Origin: Pseudotabrizicola sp051200875
GTDB lineage: Bacteria; Pseudomonadota; Alphaproteobacteria; Rhodobacterales; Rhodobacteraceae
Assembly (NCBI RefSeq): GCF_051200875.1
Contig: NZ_CP195191.1
Coordinates: 3,100,001 to 3,164,000 of the forward strand
Direction: 5' to 3'
DNA length: 64,000 bases
Of the stretch, positions 25,230-33,893 are shown piece by piece; within the stretch, counting starts at the first letter, position 1, and each line of letters opens with the position of its first letter. A model generated the notes under the pieces. That model saw only the letters and a list, made by a program, of their open reading frames with translations. It was not told where the DNA came from and ran no database searches. The position numbers and the translations under genes are program-made.

Positions 25230-25252
25230 GTCTGATTTGGAGGCTGAACTGT

Positions 25253-25762
25253 TCAGTTGCCTTCTGGCAGTTGGACCGCAGTACCGATTTGCTGCACATA
25301 GAAATCGTCGCCTGCTTCAATCGCGATTTCCACGGCTTCGGCGCAGAAGGCTGCCTCATTCGCGGCGGCATCTTCCAGTTTCATGCCAGTCAGCACACCA
25401 AAGGCAATCAACGAGAAATCGCGATGGCGCTGCATTTCTTCGGGGGTGCCGTCTGGCAGGTCGTCATGGGCCGCTTTGACGATATCGGCGTAAAGCGCAC
25501 CTTCATCGAGGGTGAGATCGGCGCAGAGACCAGCCGCCGCCGTTGCCCAAGCCGAGAGTTGCAGGCCAGCCATCATTTCATGCGAAAGCTCTTGGGAAAG
25601 GCGCCCCAAAGCAATGTCATGGGCGCGGATCGAAGCCGCATCGACCTGCGATTCCGGCGCAGCAGCGTCGGCAGCGGGGGCTTGGCTGTCTTGGGCAAGC
25701 AAGGGCGACGATATGGCAAGTCCAGCCGCGACGAGGAAAGAACGGATAAGTACTTGTTTCAT
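25253..25762 (-). CDS. Secreted protein of unknown function
   Basis: 169 residues with a signal peptide (LIRSFLVAAGLAISSPLLAQ) and an alpha-helical, acidic mature part containing two cysteines (LCADL and FCAEA). No family recognised. Two ATGs are possible: 25768 overlaps the upstream stop as ATGA but has GGAG only one base away, whereas 25762 has it 7 bases away and is preferred. Last gene of a leftward set with the next two genes; a strong terminator follows at 25204. Confidence 0.75.
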   Translation of the reverse strand: MKQVLIRSFLVAAGLAISSPLLAQDSQAPAADAAAPESQVDAASIRAHDIALGRLSQELSHEMMAGLQLSAWATAAAGLCADLTLDEGALYADIVKAAHDDLPDGTPEEMQRHRDFSLIAFGVLTGMKLEDAAANEAAFCAEAVEIAIEAGDDFYVQQIGTAVQLPEGN

Positions 25763-25764
25763 GT

Positions 25765-26307
25765 TCATTCTCCGTCGGCGTAGTATTGGCGGGTATAGCG
25801 CGGGTCGAAATTGCCGTTGCGATAGCAGGCGCTTTGCGCGGCATAGCATTCGACGCCCGGTTCCGGGTAATCAATGCGGCCGGGAGAGGTGTAGCTGTTG
25901 TCGTAGGAATTGCCGCCATTCTTACGGTTCACCGAGTCGATGATGGCCCCGGCAATGGCCGCGCCAATGATGGCCCCTGCCACGTCGCCTGCCGAAGCCT
26001 TGCGCCCCGCCGAGACCTTGACGTTGACGTGATCTGTTCGACCGCTGGACGTGTTGTAGCGGCAGGAGAAACTGAATTTGTCCTGCCCGCTGCGCCCTGC
26101 ACCTGTTACCGAAAACGAGTGATTGGCGATCTTCTTGACGCTTGATTTGTTAAAGCGCGTCTCGGCGTAATGGCCTCGGCGTTCAAGTTCGTTCAGCGCG
26201 GCGCCTTGGCAGAACCTCGTGGCCTCAGACGCGCCATTCGCAAGGGCGACAGATGCTGGCAAGGCCATGACTGCCGCCAGCGTTGCGGAAAATATAAGTC
26301 GTCTCAT
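25765..26307 (-). CDS. Secreted glycine-zipper-containing protein of unknown function
   Basis: 180 residues. Signal peptide (LIFSATLAAVMALPASVALA), then a domain with FCQGAALNELERRGHY, and a Gly/Ala-rich hydrophobic stretch AGAIIGAAIAGAIIDSV that could insert in or stack at a membrane. The C-terminal part is Tyr-rich with paired cysteines (VECYAAQSACY). Probably an envelope protein. It is 26 bases downstream of the DUF805 gene and overlaps the next gene's alternative start. Confidence 0.72.
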   Translation of the reverse strand: MRRLIFSATLAAVMALPASVALANGASEATRFCQGAALNELERRGHYAETRFNKSSVKKIANHSFSVTGAGRSGQDKFSFSCRYNTSSGRTDHVNVKVSAGRKASAGDVAGAIIGAAIAGAIIDSVNRKNGGNSYDNSYTSPGRIDYPEPGVECYAAQSACYRNGNFDPRYTRQYYADGE

Positions 26308-26333
26308 CTTGCCGCCAATTCTTTAAAAGGAAA

Positions 26334-26861
26334 TCAATCAGGCTTGGGTCCGTATTGGTTGGGGCCGTCATCTCCGGGGCGGGTCAGCCAAATGAGCATC
26401 AAGATGAGCACGATGAGCGAAAGGATTGACGCAATCAGCGCTCCGGTTGCCCCGAGGACCAAGAAGGTGGCGGGAATGGCCATGCCTGAACCGATCCCAC
26501 CGCCCATGCCGTGGTTTTGCATGATGCCCGCCCCTAGGCCCGCCATGACCCCGGAAACTGCGTATAAAAGGCCCAAGGCCGCGGGAAGGGCTGCAAACCA
26601 ACCGCTTTTGCCGATGTCGTGCAGGCGACGGACCAAAACGGCAAGCGCGGGTAGAAGGATGACCAAGCTGAACAGGGCGCCGATGGGTTCGGTGCGATCT
26701 GCGCCACCTTGCGAACCGAAAAGGATCTGATCGACCAATCCGGCAAGCAGGCTGCCGAGAAAGACGAAAAGAACGAACCACCAATATTCTGATCTGCTTG
26801 CCCTTCCGTCGAAGGTTTTCCATTTGGTGTAAGCAGAACCAATCGCATCGCGTGCTTGCAT
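26334..26861 (-). CDS. DUF805 family membrane protein
   Basis: 175 residues. The DUF805 signature is clear: KWKTFDGRASRSEYWWFVLF at the N-terminus, then VRRLHDIGKSGWFA in the loop between helices. Four or so membrane helices. Function unknown, inner membrane. The frame continues upstream to 27020 but MQARDAIGSAYTKW at 26861 is the standard start, with GAGAGA upstream. First gene of a likely three-gene unit of envelope proteins ending at 25253. Confidence 0.88.
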   Translation of the reverse strand: MQARDAIGSAYTKWKTFDGRASRSEYWWFVLFVFLGSLLAGLVDQILFGSQGGADRTEPIGALFSLVILLPALAVLVRRLHDIGKSGWFAALPAALGLLYAVSGVMAGLGAGIMQNHGMGGGIGSGMAIPATFLVLGATGALIASILSLIVLILMLIWLTRPGDDGPNQYGPKPD

Positions 26862-27060
26862 ATGTCTCTCGTGATTGCAGAAAATGAGCTGGGCTAATGA
26901 GGGCAAGCTTATCACCCGCCAAGACTTTGGCAAAAACTTTGTCGCCAGCCGTTTGGACCGAATGCCGCCCGAGATCGCCCGAAAAGCGACATGAACGGGC
27001 CATGTTACCGTCCTGTTCATGATGAAGATGGTCGGAATTTAATCATTCCTGGTTTGCTTT

Positions 27061-27201
27061 ATGAAACGCTTTCCCATCAGAAAACTTGCATCAGGTGCCT
27101 GGGTGGTCCTTGGATCCTTTGTTCTCGCCTGCCTCACCTTGAATCTTGTCTTTGGACGCCCCGGAGCGCCGGAAACGGCCTTGCTGAGGTTGTTTGATTA
27201 A
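27061..27201 (+). CDS. Small single-pass membrane protein
   Basis: 46 residues, ATG to TAA. A basic start (MKRFPIRK) precedes one hydrophobic helix (AWVVLGSFVLACLTLNLVF), and a short tail (GRPGAPETALLRLFD) follows. The topology rule (positive inside) is obeyed. No good SD is visible. It lies 118 bases before ilvD in the same direction. The protein-like composition supports a real gene; function unknown. Confidence 0.5.
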   Translation: MKRFPIRKLASGAWVVLGSFVLACLTLNLVFGRPGAPETALLRLFD

Positions 27202-27318
27202 AGAGACCCCATTCTTCGTCTGAAGATTAGACGTTAAATCTGTCTATGACCGAGCACATGCTTGCCCGGACTGTTCTCTCCCCTTATCCAGAAGAAAAGG
27301 ATCAGGGAGGGTTCGCCT

Positions 27319-29052
27319 ATGTCCAATCAGCGCTTTGATAAATCGAAGTTGCCCAGCCGCCATGTGACCGAGGGTCCGGCACGGGCGCCGCATCGCAGTT
27401 TTCTGTATGCGATGGGGCTGAGTGAAGAGGAAATCCACAAACCCTTGGTGGGCGTTGCGACCTGCTGGAATGAGGCCGCGCCCTGCAACATCAGCCTGAA
27501 CCGTCAGGCGCAAGTGGCGAAGCATGGGGTGAAAAAGGGCGGTGGCACGCCGCGCGAATTTACCACCATCACCGTGACGGACGGAATCGCGATGGGGCAT
27601 GAGGGGATGCGGGCCTCGTTGGCCAGCCGCGATGCGATTGCCGATACGGTGGAACTGACGATGCGGGGGCATTGCTATGACGCGCTTGTCGGTTTGGCCG
27701 GGTGCGACAAGAGCTTGCCAGGAATGATGATGGCGATGGTGCGTCTGAACGTGCCGTCGGTCTTCATCTATGGAGGGTCGATCCTTCCGGGCCGGTATGA
27801 GGGACGGGATGTCACCATTCAGGATGTGTTCGAAGCGGTGGGAAGCCATCAGTCCGGCAGCTTCAGCGATGCGGAACTGGCGGTGCTGGAGCGTGTGGCC
27901 TGCCCGTCCTCGGGCGCATGTGGGGCGCAGTATACCGCGAACACGATGGCCTGCGTGTCTGAGGCGATTGGTCTGGCGCTGCTGAACTCGTCGGGTGCAC
28001 CTGCGCCCTATGAAAGCCGCGACCAGTATGGCGAGGCGAGTGGCGAAGCCGTGATGCGGCTGATCGAGAAGAACATTCGCGCCCGGGATATCGTAACGCG
28101 CAAAGCCCTTGAGAACGCGGCGCGGGTTGTGGCCTGTACCGGCGGCAGCACGAACGGCGCGCTGCATTTGCCTGCGATTGCGAATGAGGCTGGCATTGAT
28201 TTCGACCTGTTCGATGTGGCCGATATCATGCGCGACACGCCCTATTTCGTCGATTTGCGTCCGGGCGGGAAATATGTTGCCAAAGATCTGTACGAAGTGG
28301 GCGGCGTTCCTGTCGTGATGAAGGAACTGGCCAAGGCTGGCCTTTTGCATCTGGACTGCCTGACCGCCAGTGGCGAGACGCTGGGTGAGGCACTGGAGCA
28401 GATCCGTGGTGAAGCCGATGGGCGCGTGATTCACCCGATTGCGACGCCGATCACCAAGACTGGCGGTGTGGTTGGCCTGAAGGGCAATCTGGCGCCCGAT
28501 GGGGCGATTGTGAAAGTGGCAGGGATGAGCGAGGCCGAGCAGGTCTTTACCGGCCCGGCCCGTGTGTTCGAAAGCGAGGAAGAGGCTTTCGAAGCGGTGA
28601 AGACCCGCGCCTATAAAGAGGGCGAAGTCATTGTCATTCGCAATGAAGGCCCCGCGGGCGGGCCGGGGATGCGCGAAATGCTGGCGACGACGGCGGCGCT
28701 GTCGGGGCAGGGTATGGGCAAGAAGGTGGCCCTGATCACCGATGGTCGGTTCAGCGGTGCGACCCGCGGTTTCTGCGTGGGCCATGTGGGACCAGAAGCG
28801 GCGCATGGCGGGCCGATTGCGCTGTTGAAAGATGGCGACATGATCACGATTGACGCGGTGTCGGGCAGTCTGAGCGTGGCTTTGTCGGATGAAGACCTTG
28901 CGGCGCGGAAGGCCGCTTGGGCTGGTCCTCGGCCAACGCAGTATGAATCTGGCGCGATCTGGAAATTCGCCCGCATGGTGGGTGGGGCTCGTTGGGGGGC
29001 GGTGACGCATCCCGGGGCCAAGGCGGAGCGCCATGTCTACATGGATCAATAA
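27319..29052 (+). CDS. ilvD: Dihydroxy-acid dehydratase
   Basis: 577 residues. Fe-S enzyme making 2-ketoisovalerate and 2-keto-3-methylvalerate in valine/isoleucine synthesis. Cluster cysteines lie in ATCWNEAAPCN, AGCDKSLPG and CPSSGACGAQYTAN. The AGGGAGG SD at 27304-27310 fits ATG 27319; an upstream in-frame start at 27262 is rejected. The C-terminal GRFSGATRGFCVGHVGPEA is conserved. It overlaps the following lipoprotein gene by 20 bases. The leuB, leuC and leuD genes of the same pathway lie elsewhere in the window. Confidence 0.97.
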   Translation: MSNQRFDKSKLPSRHVTEGPARAPHRSFLYAMGLSEEEIHKPLVGVATCWNEAAPCNISLNRQAQVAKHGVKKGGGTPREFTTITVTDGIAMGHEGMRASLASRDAIADTVELTMRGHCYDALVGLAGCDKSLPGMMMAMVRLNVPSVFIYGGSILPGRYEGRDVTIQDVFEAVGSHQSGSFSDAELAVLERVACPSSGACGAQYTANTMACVSEAIGLALLNSSGAPAPYESRDQYGEASGEAVMRLIEKNIRARDIVTRKALENAARVVACTGGSTNGALHLPAIANEAGIDFDLFDVADIMRDTPYFVDLRPGGKYVAKDLYEVGGVPVVMKELAKAGLLHLDCLTASGETLGEALEQIRGEADGRVIHPIATPITKTGGVVGLKGNLAPDGAIVKVAGMSEAEQVFTGPARVFESEEEAFEAVKTRAYKEGEVIVIRNEGPAGGPGMREMLATTAALSGQGMGKKVALITDGRFSGATRGFCVGHVGPEAAHGGPIALLKDGDMITIDAVSGSLSVALSDEDLAARKAAWAGPRPTQYESGAIWKFARMVGGARWGAVTHPGAKAERHVYMDQ

Positions 29053-29632
29053 GGCCGCAAGGCGCGCGGCGTTTCCGATCCTTGTCTGCGCGGGGTTGGC
29101 GGGGTGCCAGCAGGGAAATGGCCTGCCGGTGCTGTCTTTGTTGCCAGCAAACGAGGTGCTTTCAATTTATGGCGGGGATGTCCGGGTTGCTGGCCCCCGT
29201 CACTATTGCCCCGACAAATCGAGCCTGCGTGAAACCGAAGAAACCGCCATCGTGCTTTTGGGCCGATGCTCTGCATCCAGTAAGGCGCCGCCCGCAGTGG
29301 TGACGGTTTCTGTGGGTGCCAAGGGCAGCGCCGGTGTTTTGCAAAGCGACGGTGCCGCCCTTGCCGCCTTTCTTCTTTCTGACGCGGGGCGGGCTTCGCT
29401 GAGCCGGAACAATCGGGCAGGGGACATAGATATTCGGGCTGCGCGTATGGAGAAGGGTGTCTTTCTGGTGCAGGTCGATGATCGCGAGCAAGGTCGATAC
29501 TGGCGCGGTATGCTGCCGGTTGCGGGCTATCTGGTATCTGTAACGGCGACAGGCCCTTCGCTTTCGCCTGATGAAAGTCACGAACTGGTTCAGCAAACGG
29601 CACGCGCCTTGCAGAACGCGAACCGTCCCTAA
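29033..29632 (+). CDS. Putative lipoprotein of unknown function
   Basis: 199 residues. The N-terminus (AAFPILVCAGLAGCQQG) contains a lipobox LAGC, so a lipid-anchored outer- or inner-membrane protein is expected. The remaining domain is beta-rich with cysteines HYCPDK and GRCSAS, and no family is recognised. GGAG lies a few bases before the ATG, inside the ilvD end (20-base overlap), so expression is probably coupled to ilvD. Confidence 0.7.
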   Translation: MSTWINKAARRAAFPILVCAGLAGCQQGNGLPVLSLLPANEVLSIYGGDVRVAGPRHYCPDKSSLRETEETAIVLLGRCSASSKAPPAVVTVSVGAKGSAGVLQSDGAALAAFLLSDAGRASLSRNNRAGDIDIRAARMEKGVFLVQVDDREQGRYWRGMLPVAGYLVSVTATGPSLSPDESHELVQQTARALQNANRP

Positions 29633-29769
29633 GCTGTTGGATTTCGGTCAGGATGCAGCTTTGGGGTAGCGTCTTAACTCTTTTGCGGCAATAAAGGAAT
29701 CGTTTCCGGGCCGTGAACAATCGCACGCGTCCTGGCGTAAAATCCCGGGTGTGTTTTTCGGAAGATAGA

Positions 29770-30543
29770 ATGGCTCGCTGGCTGAAGGACAGGTTCGAAC
29801 TACTCGCGCAAAAGCGGATGCAGCGGCGTTGGGCCATGCTGGCTGAGCGGGCAATTCAGATGGATCTGGATGAATTGCGCGGCCTTCGTGGGCGGGCGCG
29901 ATCCGTGCGGCGGCATCTGGACCGGGTGATCCATGAGGCCGAACACCGTTTGGCCTTGCCGGTCATCGGGTCGAATGCGATGCGCAAACCGCTTGGCACC
30001 GATTGGTCTTGGCGCCCTGACCTTTGGAAAGGGCCTATTCCTGTTCCCGGCTTTTCGTCGGTGCCCGGGCGTGCCGCGATTTGTGACGGAGCGACGGTGT
30101 TTCACGATTGCCGTCGCAGCGAATTGACCGTTCGGCAAATCCGGAACACGCGGGAGGCCGATCTTGCGCCCTTTGGCTTTCGGATGGACGTGTTCCGTTT
30201 CGATGGCTCTTTCCTGAGCCTAGTCTTGGACCTGCCGCCGGCTGCCGCAGAGGGGCTGAAATTGCGGCATTTGATCCGGCTGGATGTGATTGTCGAGATG
30301 GAGAAGCCGCTGGAGATTTTTGCCCGACTGAACATCAAGCACGGGCCGAACGTGGAACAGATCGTGCGGGAACTGCCGCTGGGCGACGAAGAGGTGATGG
30401 TCGAGTTTGACTTGGCCTATACCAAGGTGAACGAAAAACGGGTGGAGCGGTTGTGGGTCGACCTGATTTTCGAAGGGCCGGAAATGAACCAGATTATCCT
30501 GCGCGATGTGACGCTGAGCCGTCGCCCGCGGGCGGAACTGTGA
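29770..30543 (+). CDS. DUF6478 family protein
   Basis: 257 residues starting MARWLKDRFELLAQ. Helical charged N-terminus (about 1-75), then a beta-rich domain with SVPGRAAICDGATVFHDC and later VEFDLAYTKVNEKRV. From memory this family is found in Rhodobacterales; function unknown. An in-frame GTG at 29713 is less likely than ATG 29770, which has GGAAG upstream. It is followed 7 bases later by another uncharacterised gene, probably an operon partner. Confidence 0.78.
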   Translation: MARWLKDRFELLAQKRMQRRWAMLAERAIQMDLDELRGLRGRARSVRRHLDRVIHEAEHRLALPVIGSNAMRKPLGTDWSWRPDLWKGPIPVPGFSSVPGRAAICDGATVFHDCRRSELTVRQIRNTREADLAPFGFRMDVFRFDGSFLSLVLDLPPAAAEGLKLRHLIRLDVIVEMEKPLEIFARLNIKHGPNVEQIVRELPLGDEEVMVEFDLAYTKVNEKRVERLWVDLIFEGPEMNQIILRDVTLSRRPRAEL

Positions 30544-30550
30544 GGCGGAA

Positions 30551-30925
30551 ATGCTGGAACGCAAGCTGACCAAGACGCGAATCCGCGGCGGTGTCTGGGA
30601 GGGGGTTTTCGCAGGGTCGGAAACCAAGCCGGATCTGGAAGTCTTGTTGCTGGAACAACCCTTGGCCGGGGTGCAGGTTGAAGCTGTCGCGGGCCGCGAA
30701 GGCGAATGGGGCGTGCGCGTCCCTATTCCGGCAGAGGCGTTGAGCGAGGGCGTTCAAACGTTTCTGATGCGGGAAAAGGGAACGACCGAAACCTTGGCGC
30801 ATTTCACGGTGATTACCGGCGTTGCGATGGAAGATGACATGCGCGCCGAGGTGGATTTGCTGCGCCAAGAGCTGGACATGCTAAAGCGCGCCTTCCGCCG
30901 CCATTGCCTTGAAACCATGAATTGA
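30551..30925 (+). CDS. Uncharacterised protein next to the DUF6478 gene
   Basis: 124 residues, no signal peptide. A beta-rich body (LEVLLLEQPLAGVQVEAV and WGVRVPIPAEALSEGV) ends in a charged helix (DLLRQELDMLKRAFRRHC). The last helix could mediate dimerisation. No family recognised. It is 7 bases behind the DUF6478 gene, and a short GGGTT-GAAC-AACCC stem follows at 30939. Confidence 0.7.
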   Translation: MLERKLTKTRIRGGVWEGVFAGSETKPDLEVLLLEQPLAGVQVEAVAGREGEWGVRVPIPAEALSEGVQTFLMREKGTTETLAHFTVITGVAMEDDMRAEVDLLRQELDMLKRAFRRHCLETMN

Positions 30926-30996
30926 AGAACCAAGCGCGGGGTTGAACAACCCGGCTTTCCGTGAAACGGTCAGAGGATGATGGTCTTGGTTCATTG

Positions 30997-31926
30997 ATGC
31001 TTCCCATCCTTCTGAAAACCCTTCCTTTCTTTGCCCTGATTGGCGTCGGCTATCTGGCCGGTCGGACACGCTTTTTCAGTGCCGAGGCGACGGCGGCGCT
31101 GACCAAGTTCGTGTTCTATTTCGCGCTTTCGGCGATGCTGTTTCGCTTTGCGGCGAACCTTTCGCTTGGCGAGGTCTTTGACTGGAATTTTGTCTTTGCC
31201 TATCTGTCGGGCTGCCTTGTGGTTTACGCGATTGCGACAGCTGTGGCGCTGTGGCGGCGCGTTTCGGTAGAGGAAGCCGCTGTCGAGGCGCAATGCGCGG
31301 TCATCGGCAATGTCGGTTTTCTTGGCGTGCCGATGCTGGTTTTGCTGATGGGTGAGGCCGCTGCCGGATCGGTGCTGATGGTCTTGGCCATCGACCTTAT
31401 CGTTTTTTCGTCGCTGATTACGCTGGTGATCACGGGTGTCCGCGAGGGCCGCATGAGCCTTGGGATTCTGAGGGTTCTGGGGTTGGGGTTGCTGAAGAAC
31501 CCGATGATCGTTTCCATCGTTCTTGGGCTGGCCTGGGGCGCGACCGGTTGGACGGTGCCCGGCCCGGTCAATGAGTTTCTGGGGACATTGGGCGCTGCGG
31601 CCACGCCGGGGGCGCTGTTTGCCATTGGCGCATCGCTGGCGGGCCGGTCGGCAGAGCGGATTCAGGTGGCGGGCTGGCTGGCCTTTTGCAAGCTGGTCCT
31701 GCATCCGGCGGCGGTGGCTGTAGCTGCGCTGCTGTTCTTTCCGGTCGAACCTTTCGCCGCATCGGTCATGATCGCGGCTGCATCGCTGCCGGTTGCGGGC
31801 AATGTCTATATTCTGGCGGCGCATTACGGGGTTGCGCCGCAACGCGTTTCAACTTCGATCCTTTTGTCGACCGCAGCCTCGGTGCTGACGGTGACATGGG
31901 TGATCGCCTTGGTTCATGGAGGATGA
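30997..31926 (+). CDS. AEC family transporter (auxin efflux carrier-like)
   Basis: 309 residues, about ten helices, starting MLPILLKTLPFFALIGVGYL. Characteristic AEC elements are ALTKFVFYFALSAMLF and NVGFLGVPMLVLL in the first half and the C-terminal AASLPVAGNVYILA. Bacterial AEC proteins export or exchange small organic acids such as malate or malonate; the substrate is not determinable here. GTG at 30961 is also in frame but would add a charged stretch not seen in the family. It is followed closely by fghA, whose SD overlaps this stop. Confidence 0.87.
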   Translation: MLPILLKTLPFFALIGVGYLAGRTRFFSAEATAALTKFVFYFALSAMLFRFAANLSLGEVFDWNFVFAYLSGCLVVYAIATAVALWRRVSVEEAAVEAQCAVIGNVGFLGVPMLVLLMGEAAAGSVLMVLAIDLIVFSSLITLVITGVREGRMSLGILRVLGLGLLKNPMIVSIVLGLAWGATGWTVPGPVNEFLGTLGAAATPGALFAIGASLAGRSAERIQVAGWLAFCKLVLHPAAVAVAALLFFPVEPFAASVMIAAASLPVAGNVYILAAHYGVAPQRVSTSILLSTAASVLTVTWVIALVHGG

Positions 31927-31931
31927 GAAGA

Positions 31932-32762
31932 ATGAAGACGGTTTCGGAAAACCGCTGTTTCGGGGGCGTGCAGGGCGTCTACACGCATAGTTCGCAGGCA
32001 ACTGGCTGTGACATGACCTTTGGTCTTTTTCTGCCGGAAGGGGCGGAAGAGGGATCGGTTCCGGTTGTGTGGTATTTGTCGGGCCTGACCTGCACGCATG
32101 AAAACGCGATGATCAAGGCAGGTGCGCAGCGCTGGGCCGCCGAGGCGCAGGTGGCGCTGGTCTTTCCCGATACTTCGCCACGCGGTGCGGGTGTGGCCAA
32201 TGACGAGGCCTATGATCTAGGGCAGGGCGCGGGGTTCTATGTGAATGCGACTGAAGCGCCTTGGTCGCCGCATTTCCGGATGTGGGATTATGTGACCGAG
32301 GAACTGCCGACGCTGTTGTTCAATGCCTTTCCGCTGGCTGAAGAGGCGCAGGCGATCACCGGGCATTCGATGGGCGGGCATGGGGCCTTGACCTTTGCGA
32401 TGAGTTTTCCGGGGCGGTTCAAATCGGTTTCTGCCTTCTCGCCCATTTGTCACCCCACCGCCAGCGATTGGGGCCGTAAGCAATTCGCGGCCTATCTGGG
32501 CAAGGATGAGGCGACCTGGGCAGCCTATGACGCGACACTGTTGATGCGAAAGCGTGGCTTTGACGGGCCGATCCTGATTGATCAGGGGACGCAGGATCAA
32601 TTCCTTGATCTCTTGATGCCTGAAGCCCTTTCCGAGGCAATGGCCGCGCGCAGGCAGGGCGGGATCTTCCGGATGCAGAAGGGCTATGACCACAGCTACT
32701 TCTTTGTCTCGACCTTTATGGAAGATCACATGGCTTTCCATGCCAAGGCGCTCTACGGCTGA
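31932..32762 (+). CDS. fghA: S-formylglutathione hydrolase
   Basis: 276-residue esterase-D-type alpha/beta hydrolase. The nucleophile Ser is in GHSMGGHGA; acid and His are in IDQGTQDQF and KGYDHSYFF. It hydrolyses S-formylglutathione to formate and glutathione, completing formaldehyde detoxification. GGAGG at 31918-31922 supports ATG 31932 rather than the longer frame from 31686. The glutathione-dependent formaldehyde dehydrogenase is not in the window. A relic of a second copy's last codons lies at 33806. Confidence 0.95.
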   Translation: MKTVSENRCFGGVQGVYTHSSQATGCDMTFGLFLPEGAEEGSVPVVWYLSGLTCTHENAMIKAGAQRWAAEAQVALVFPDTSPRGAGVANDEAYDLGQGAGFYVNATEAPWSPHFRMWDYVTEELPTLLFNAFPLAEEAQAITGHSMGGHGALTFAMSFPGRFKSVSAFSPICHPTASDWGRKQFAAYLGKDEATWAAYDATLLMRKRGFDGPILIDQGTQDQFLDLLMPEALSEAMAARRQGGIFRMQKGYDHSYFFVSTFMEDHMAFHAKALYG

Positions 32763-32770
32763 TCCTGCGC

Positions 32771-32974
32771 CTAGCCGTTCTTTAGCGTGTCCGCCACCAA
32801 GGCGTTTGCATGGCCATGGCCCAAGCCATGCTCCTCCTTGAGCCATTGGACGATTTCCATGTGCTTCTTGTCGCTCTGCGACCTGATCAGGCTTTTCCAC
32901 TCTTCGATGGGACGGCCATATTTTGCCACGATGGATGGGAAATAAGAGGCGGGGCCTTTTGCGCGTTCTGACAT
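32771..32974 (-). CDS. DUF4287 family protein
   Basis: 67 residues, complete. Signature YFPSIVAKYGRPIEEWKSLI and the C-terminal EHGLGHGHANALVADTL match the short DUF4287 family. Cytoplasmic and helical, function unknown. It is convergent with fghA (8 bases between stops) and divergent from the PPOX-type gene at 33150 across 175 bases. Confidence 0.85.
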   Translation of the reverse strand: MSERAKGPASYFPSIVAKYGRPIEEWKSLIRSQSDKKHMEIVQWLKEEHGLGHGHANALVADTLKNG

Positions 32975-33149
32975 TCGAAACAGCCTTAACGGAACGTGGA
33001 GGGTTTATTCCGGAAGTTTGACAGGTTTTCGGAAGGGTCAAAGCGCCAATTTTCGCTCTGACCCGGTGAGGCGTTGAAAGAAGTAGCTTTCGCAGGACTT
33101 GGCCCCTAACAATCTGCACGGCGCGAAGGCCGAGGGTGGTGAGTGAGCG

Positions 33150-33791
33150 ATGCAGTTGAAATCCGAGTTTCTGATCAACGATGATGCGGCGTTGCGGGCG
33201 CTGTTTCCGCCAACGCATGAGGTGGCGGTGTCCAAGTGCCTTGCCAAGTTGGACGCGCATGCCAGAGAATTCATCAGGCGCTCGCCCTTCTTGTGTATCG
33301 GGACGCAGAATGCTGACGGGAAGTCTGATGTCAGTCCTCGGGGTGACCCCTGCGGTTTTGTGAAGGTGCTGGATGATCAGACGCTGTTGATCCCGGATCG
33401 GCCCGGCAACAATCGGCTGGATACACTTTCGAACATTGTCTCCAACCCGACCGTTGGCTTGCTGTTCATGGTTCCCGGATTTGATGAGACTTTGCGCATC
33501 AATGGTAGGGCTGTGCTGACCCGCGATCCCGACCTGCTGGCGATGCTTGCGGTCAATGAACGCCAGCCAAGTGTGGCGATTGTCGTCTCGATCTTCGAGG
33601 TCTTTCTGCATTGCGCAAAGGCGTTCCGGCGATCAAAGCTGTGGGACCCCGAGCAGAGGCAGGACCGCAAGGAAATGCCGTCGCTCTTGAAGATGATCCT
33701 TGACCAGACAACGGGCGCGCCGGAAGACACGCAGGAAATGGCGCGGATTGAAGAAGGTCTGGAAGAAGCTTATCGGACCTCGATGTACTAG
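33150..33791 (+). CDS. PPOX-class FMN-dependent flavoprotein
   Basis: 213 residues with the split-barrel flavin-binding fold. Motifs are FLCIGTQNADGKSDVSPRGD and LLIPDRPGNNRLDTLSNI, typical of the pyridoxamine-5'-phosphate-oxidase-like family (MSMEG_1061 group). The C-terminal helix-rich part includes HCAKAFRRSKLW. Likely a cytoplasmic FMN oxidoreductase; the substrate is unknown. GGTGAG lies upstream of the ATG. The fghA-tail relic follows 15 bases after its stop. Confidence 0.85.
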   Translation: MQLKSEFLINDDAALRALFPPTHEVAVSKCLAKLDAHAREFIRRSPFLCIGTQNADGKSDVSPRGDPCGFVKVLDDQTLLIPDRPGNNRLDTLSNIVSNPTVGLLFMVPGFDETLRINGRAVLTRDPDLLAMLAVNERQPSVAIVVSIFEVFLHCAKAFRRSKLWDPEQRQDRKEMPSLLKMILDQTTGAPEDTQEMARIEEGLEEAYRTSMY

Positions 33792-33805
33792 ACCCTCTTA
33801 GGGCA

Positions 33806-33846
33806 GGCCATATGGCCTTTCAGGCCAAGGGGCTGTAGGGCTGATC
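33806..33846 (+). pseudogene. Relic of the 3' end of an fghA-like gene
   Basis: Forty-one bases align without gaps to the last codons of fghA (32724-32764) with 32 identities, through the stop codon and the following TC. Most differences fall in third codon positions, as expected for an old coding duplicate: HMAFHAKALYG versus HMAFQAKGL then TAG. Nothing upstream of it resembles fghA. Confidence 0.5.
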
Positions 33847-33893
33847 GGTGAAACGAGATCCTGCTTTCTGCACAGCTTATTCTGGATGGACTG

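Noticed and set aside
27244..29049. A 601-codon open frame on the minus strand
   Set aside because: Exact antisense shadow of ilvD; the predicted protein is rich in His, Arg and Gln with no domain.
30939..30952. GGGTT-GAAC-AACCC stem as terminator before the AEC gene
   Set aside because: Only five pairs and no T-run; noted in passing but not called.
32217..33611. A 464-codon minus-strand frame
   Set aside because: Runs antisense through fghA, across the intergenic region and through the PPOX gene; composition is not protein-like.
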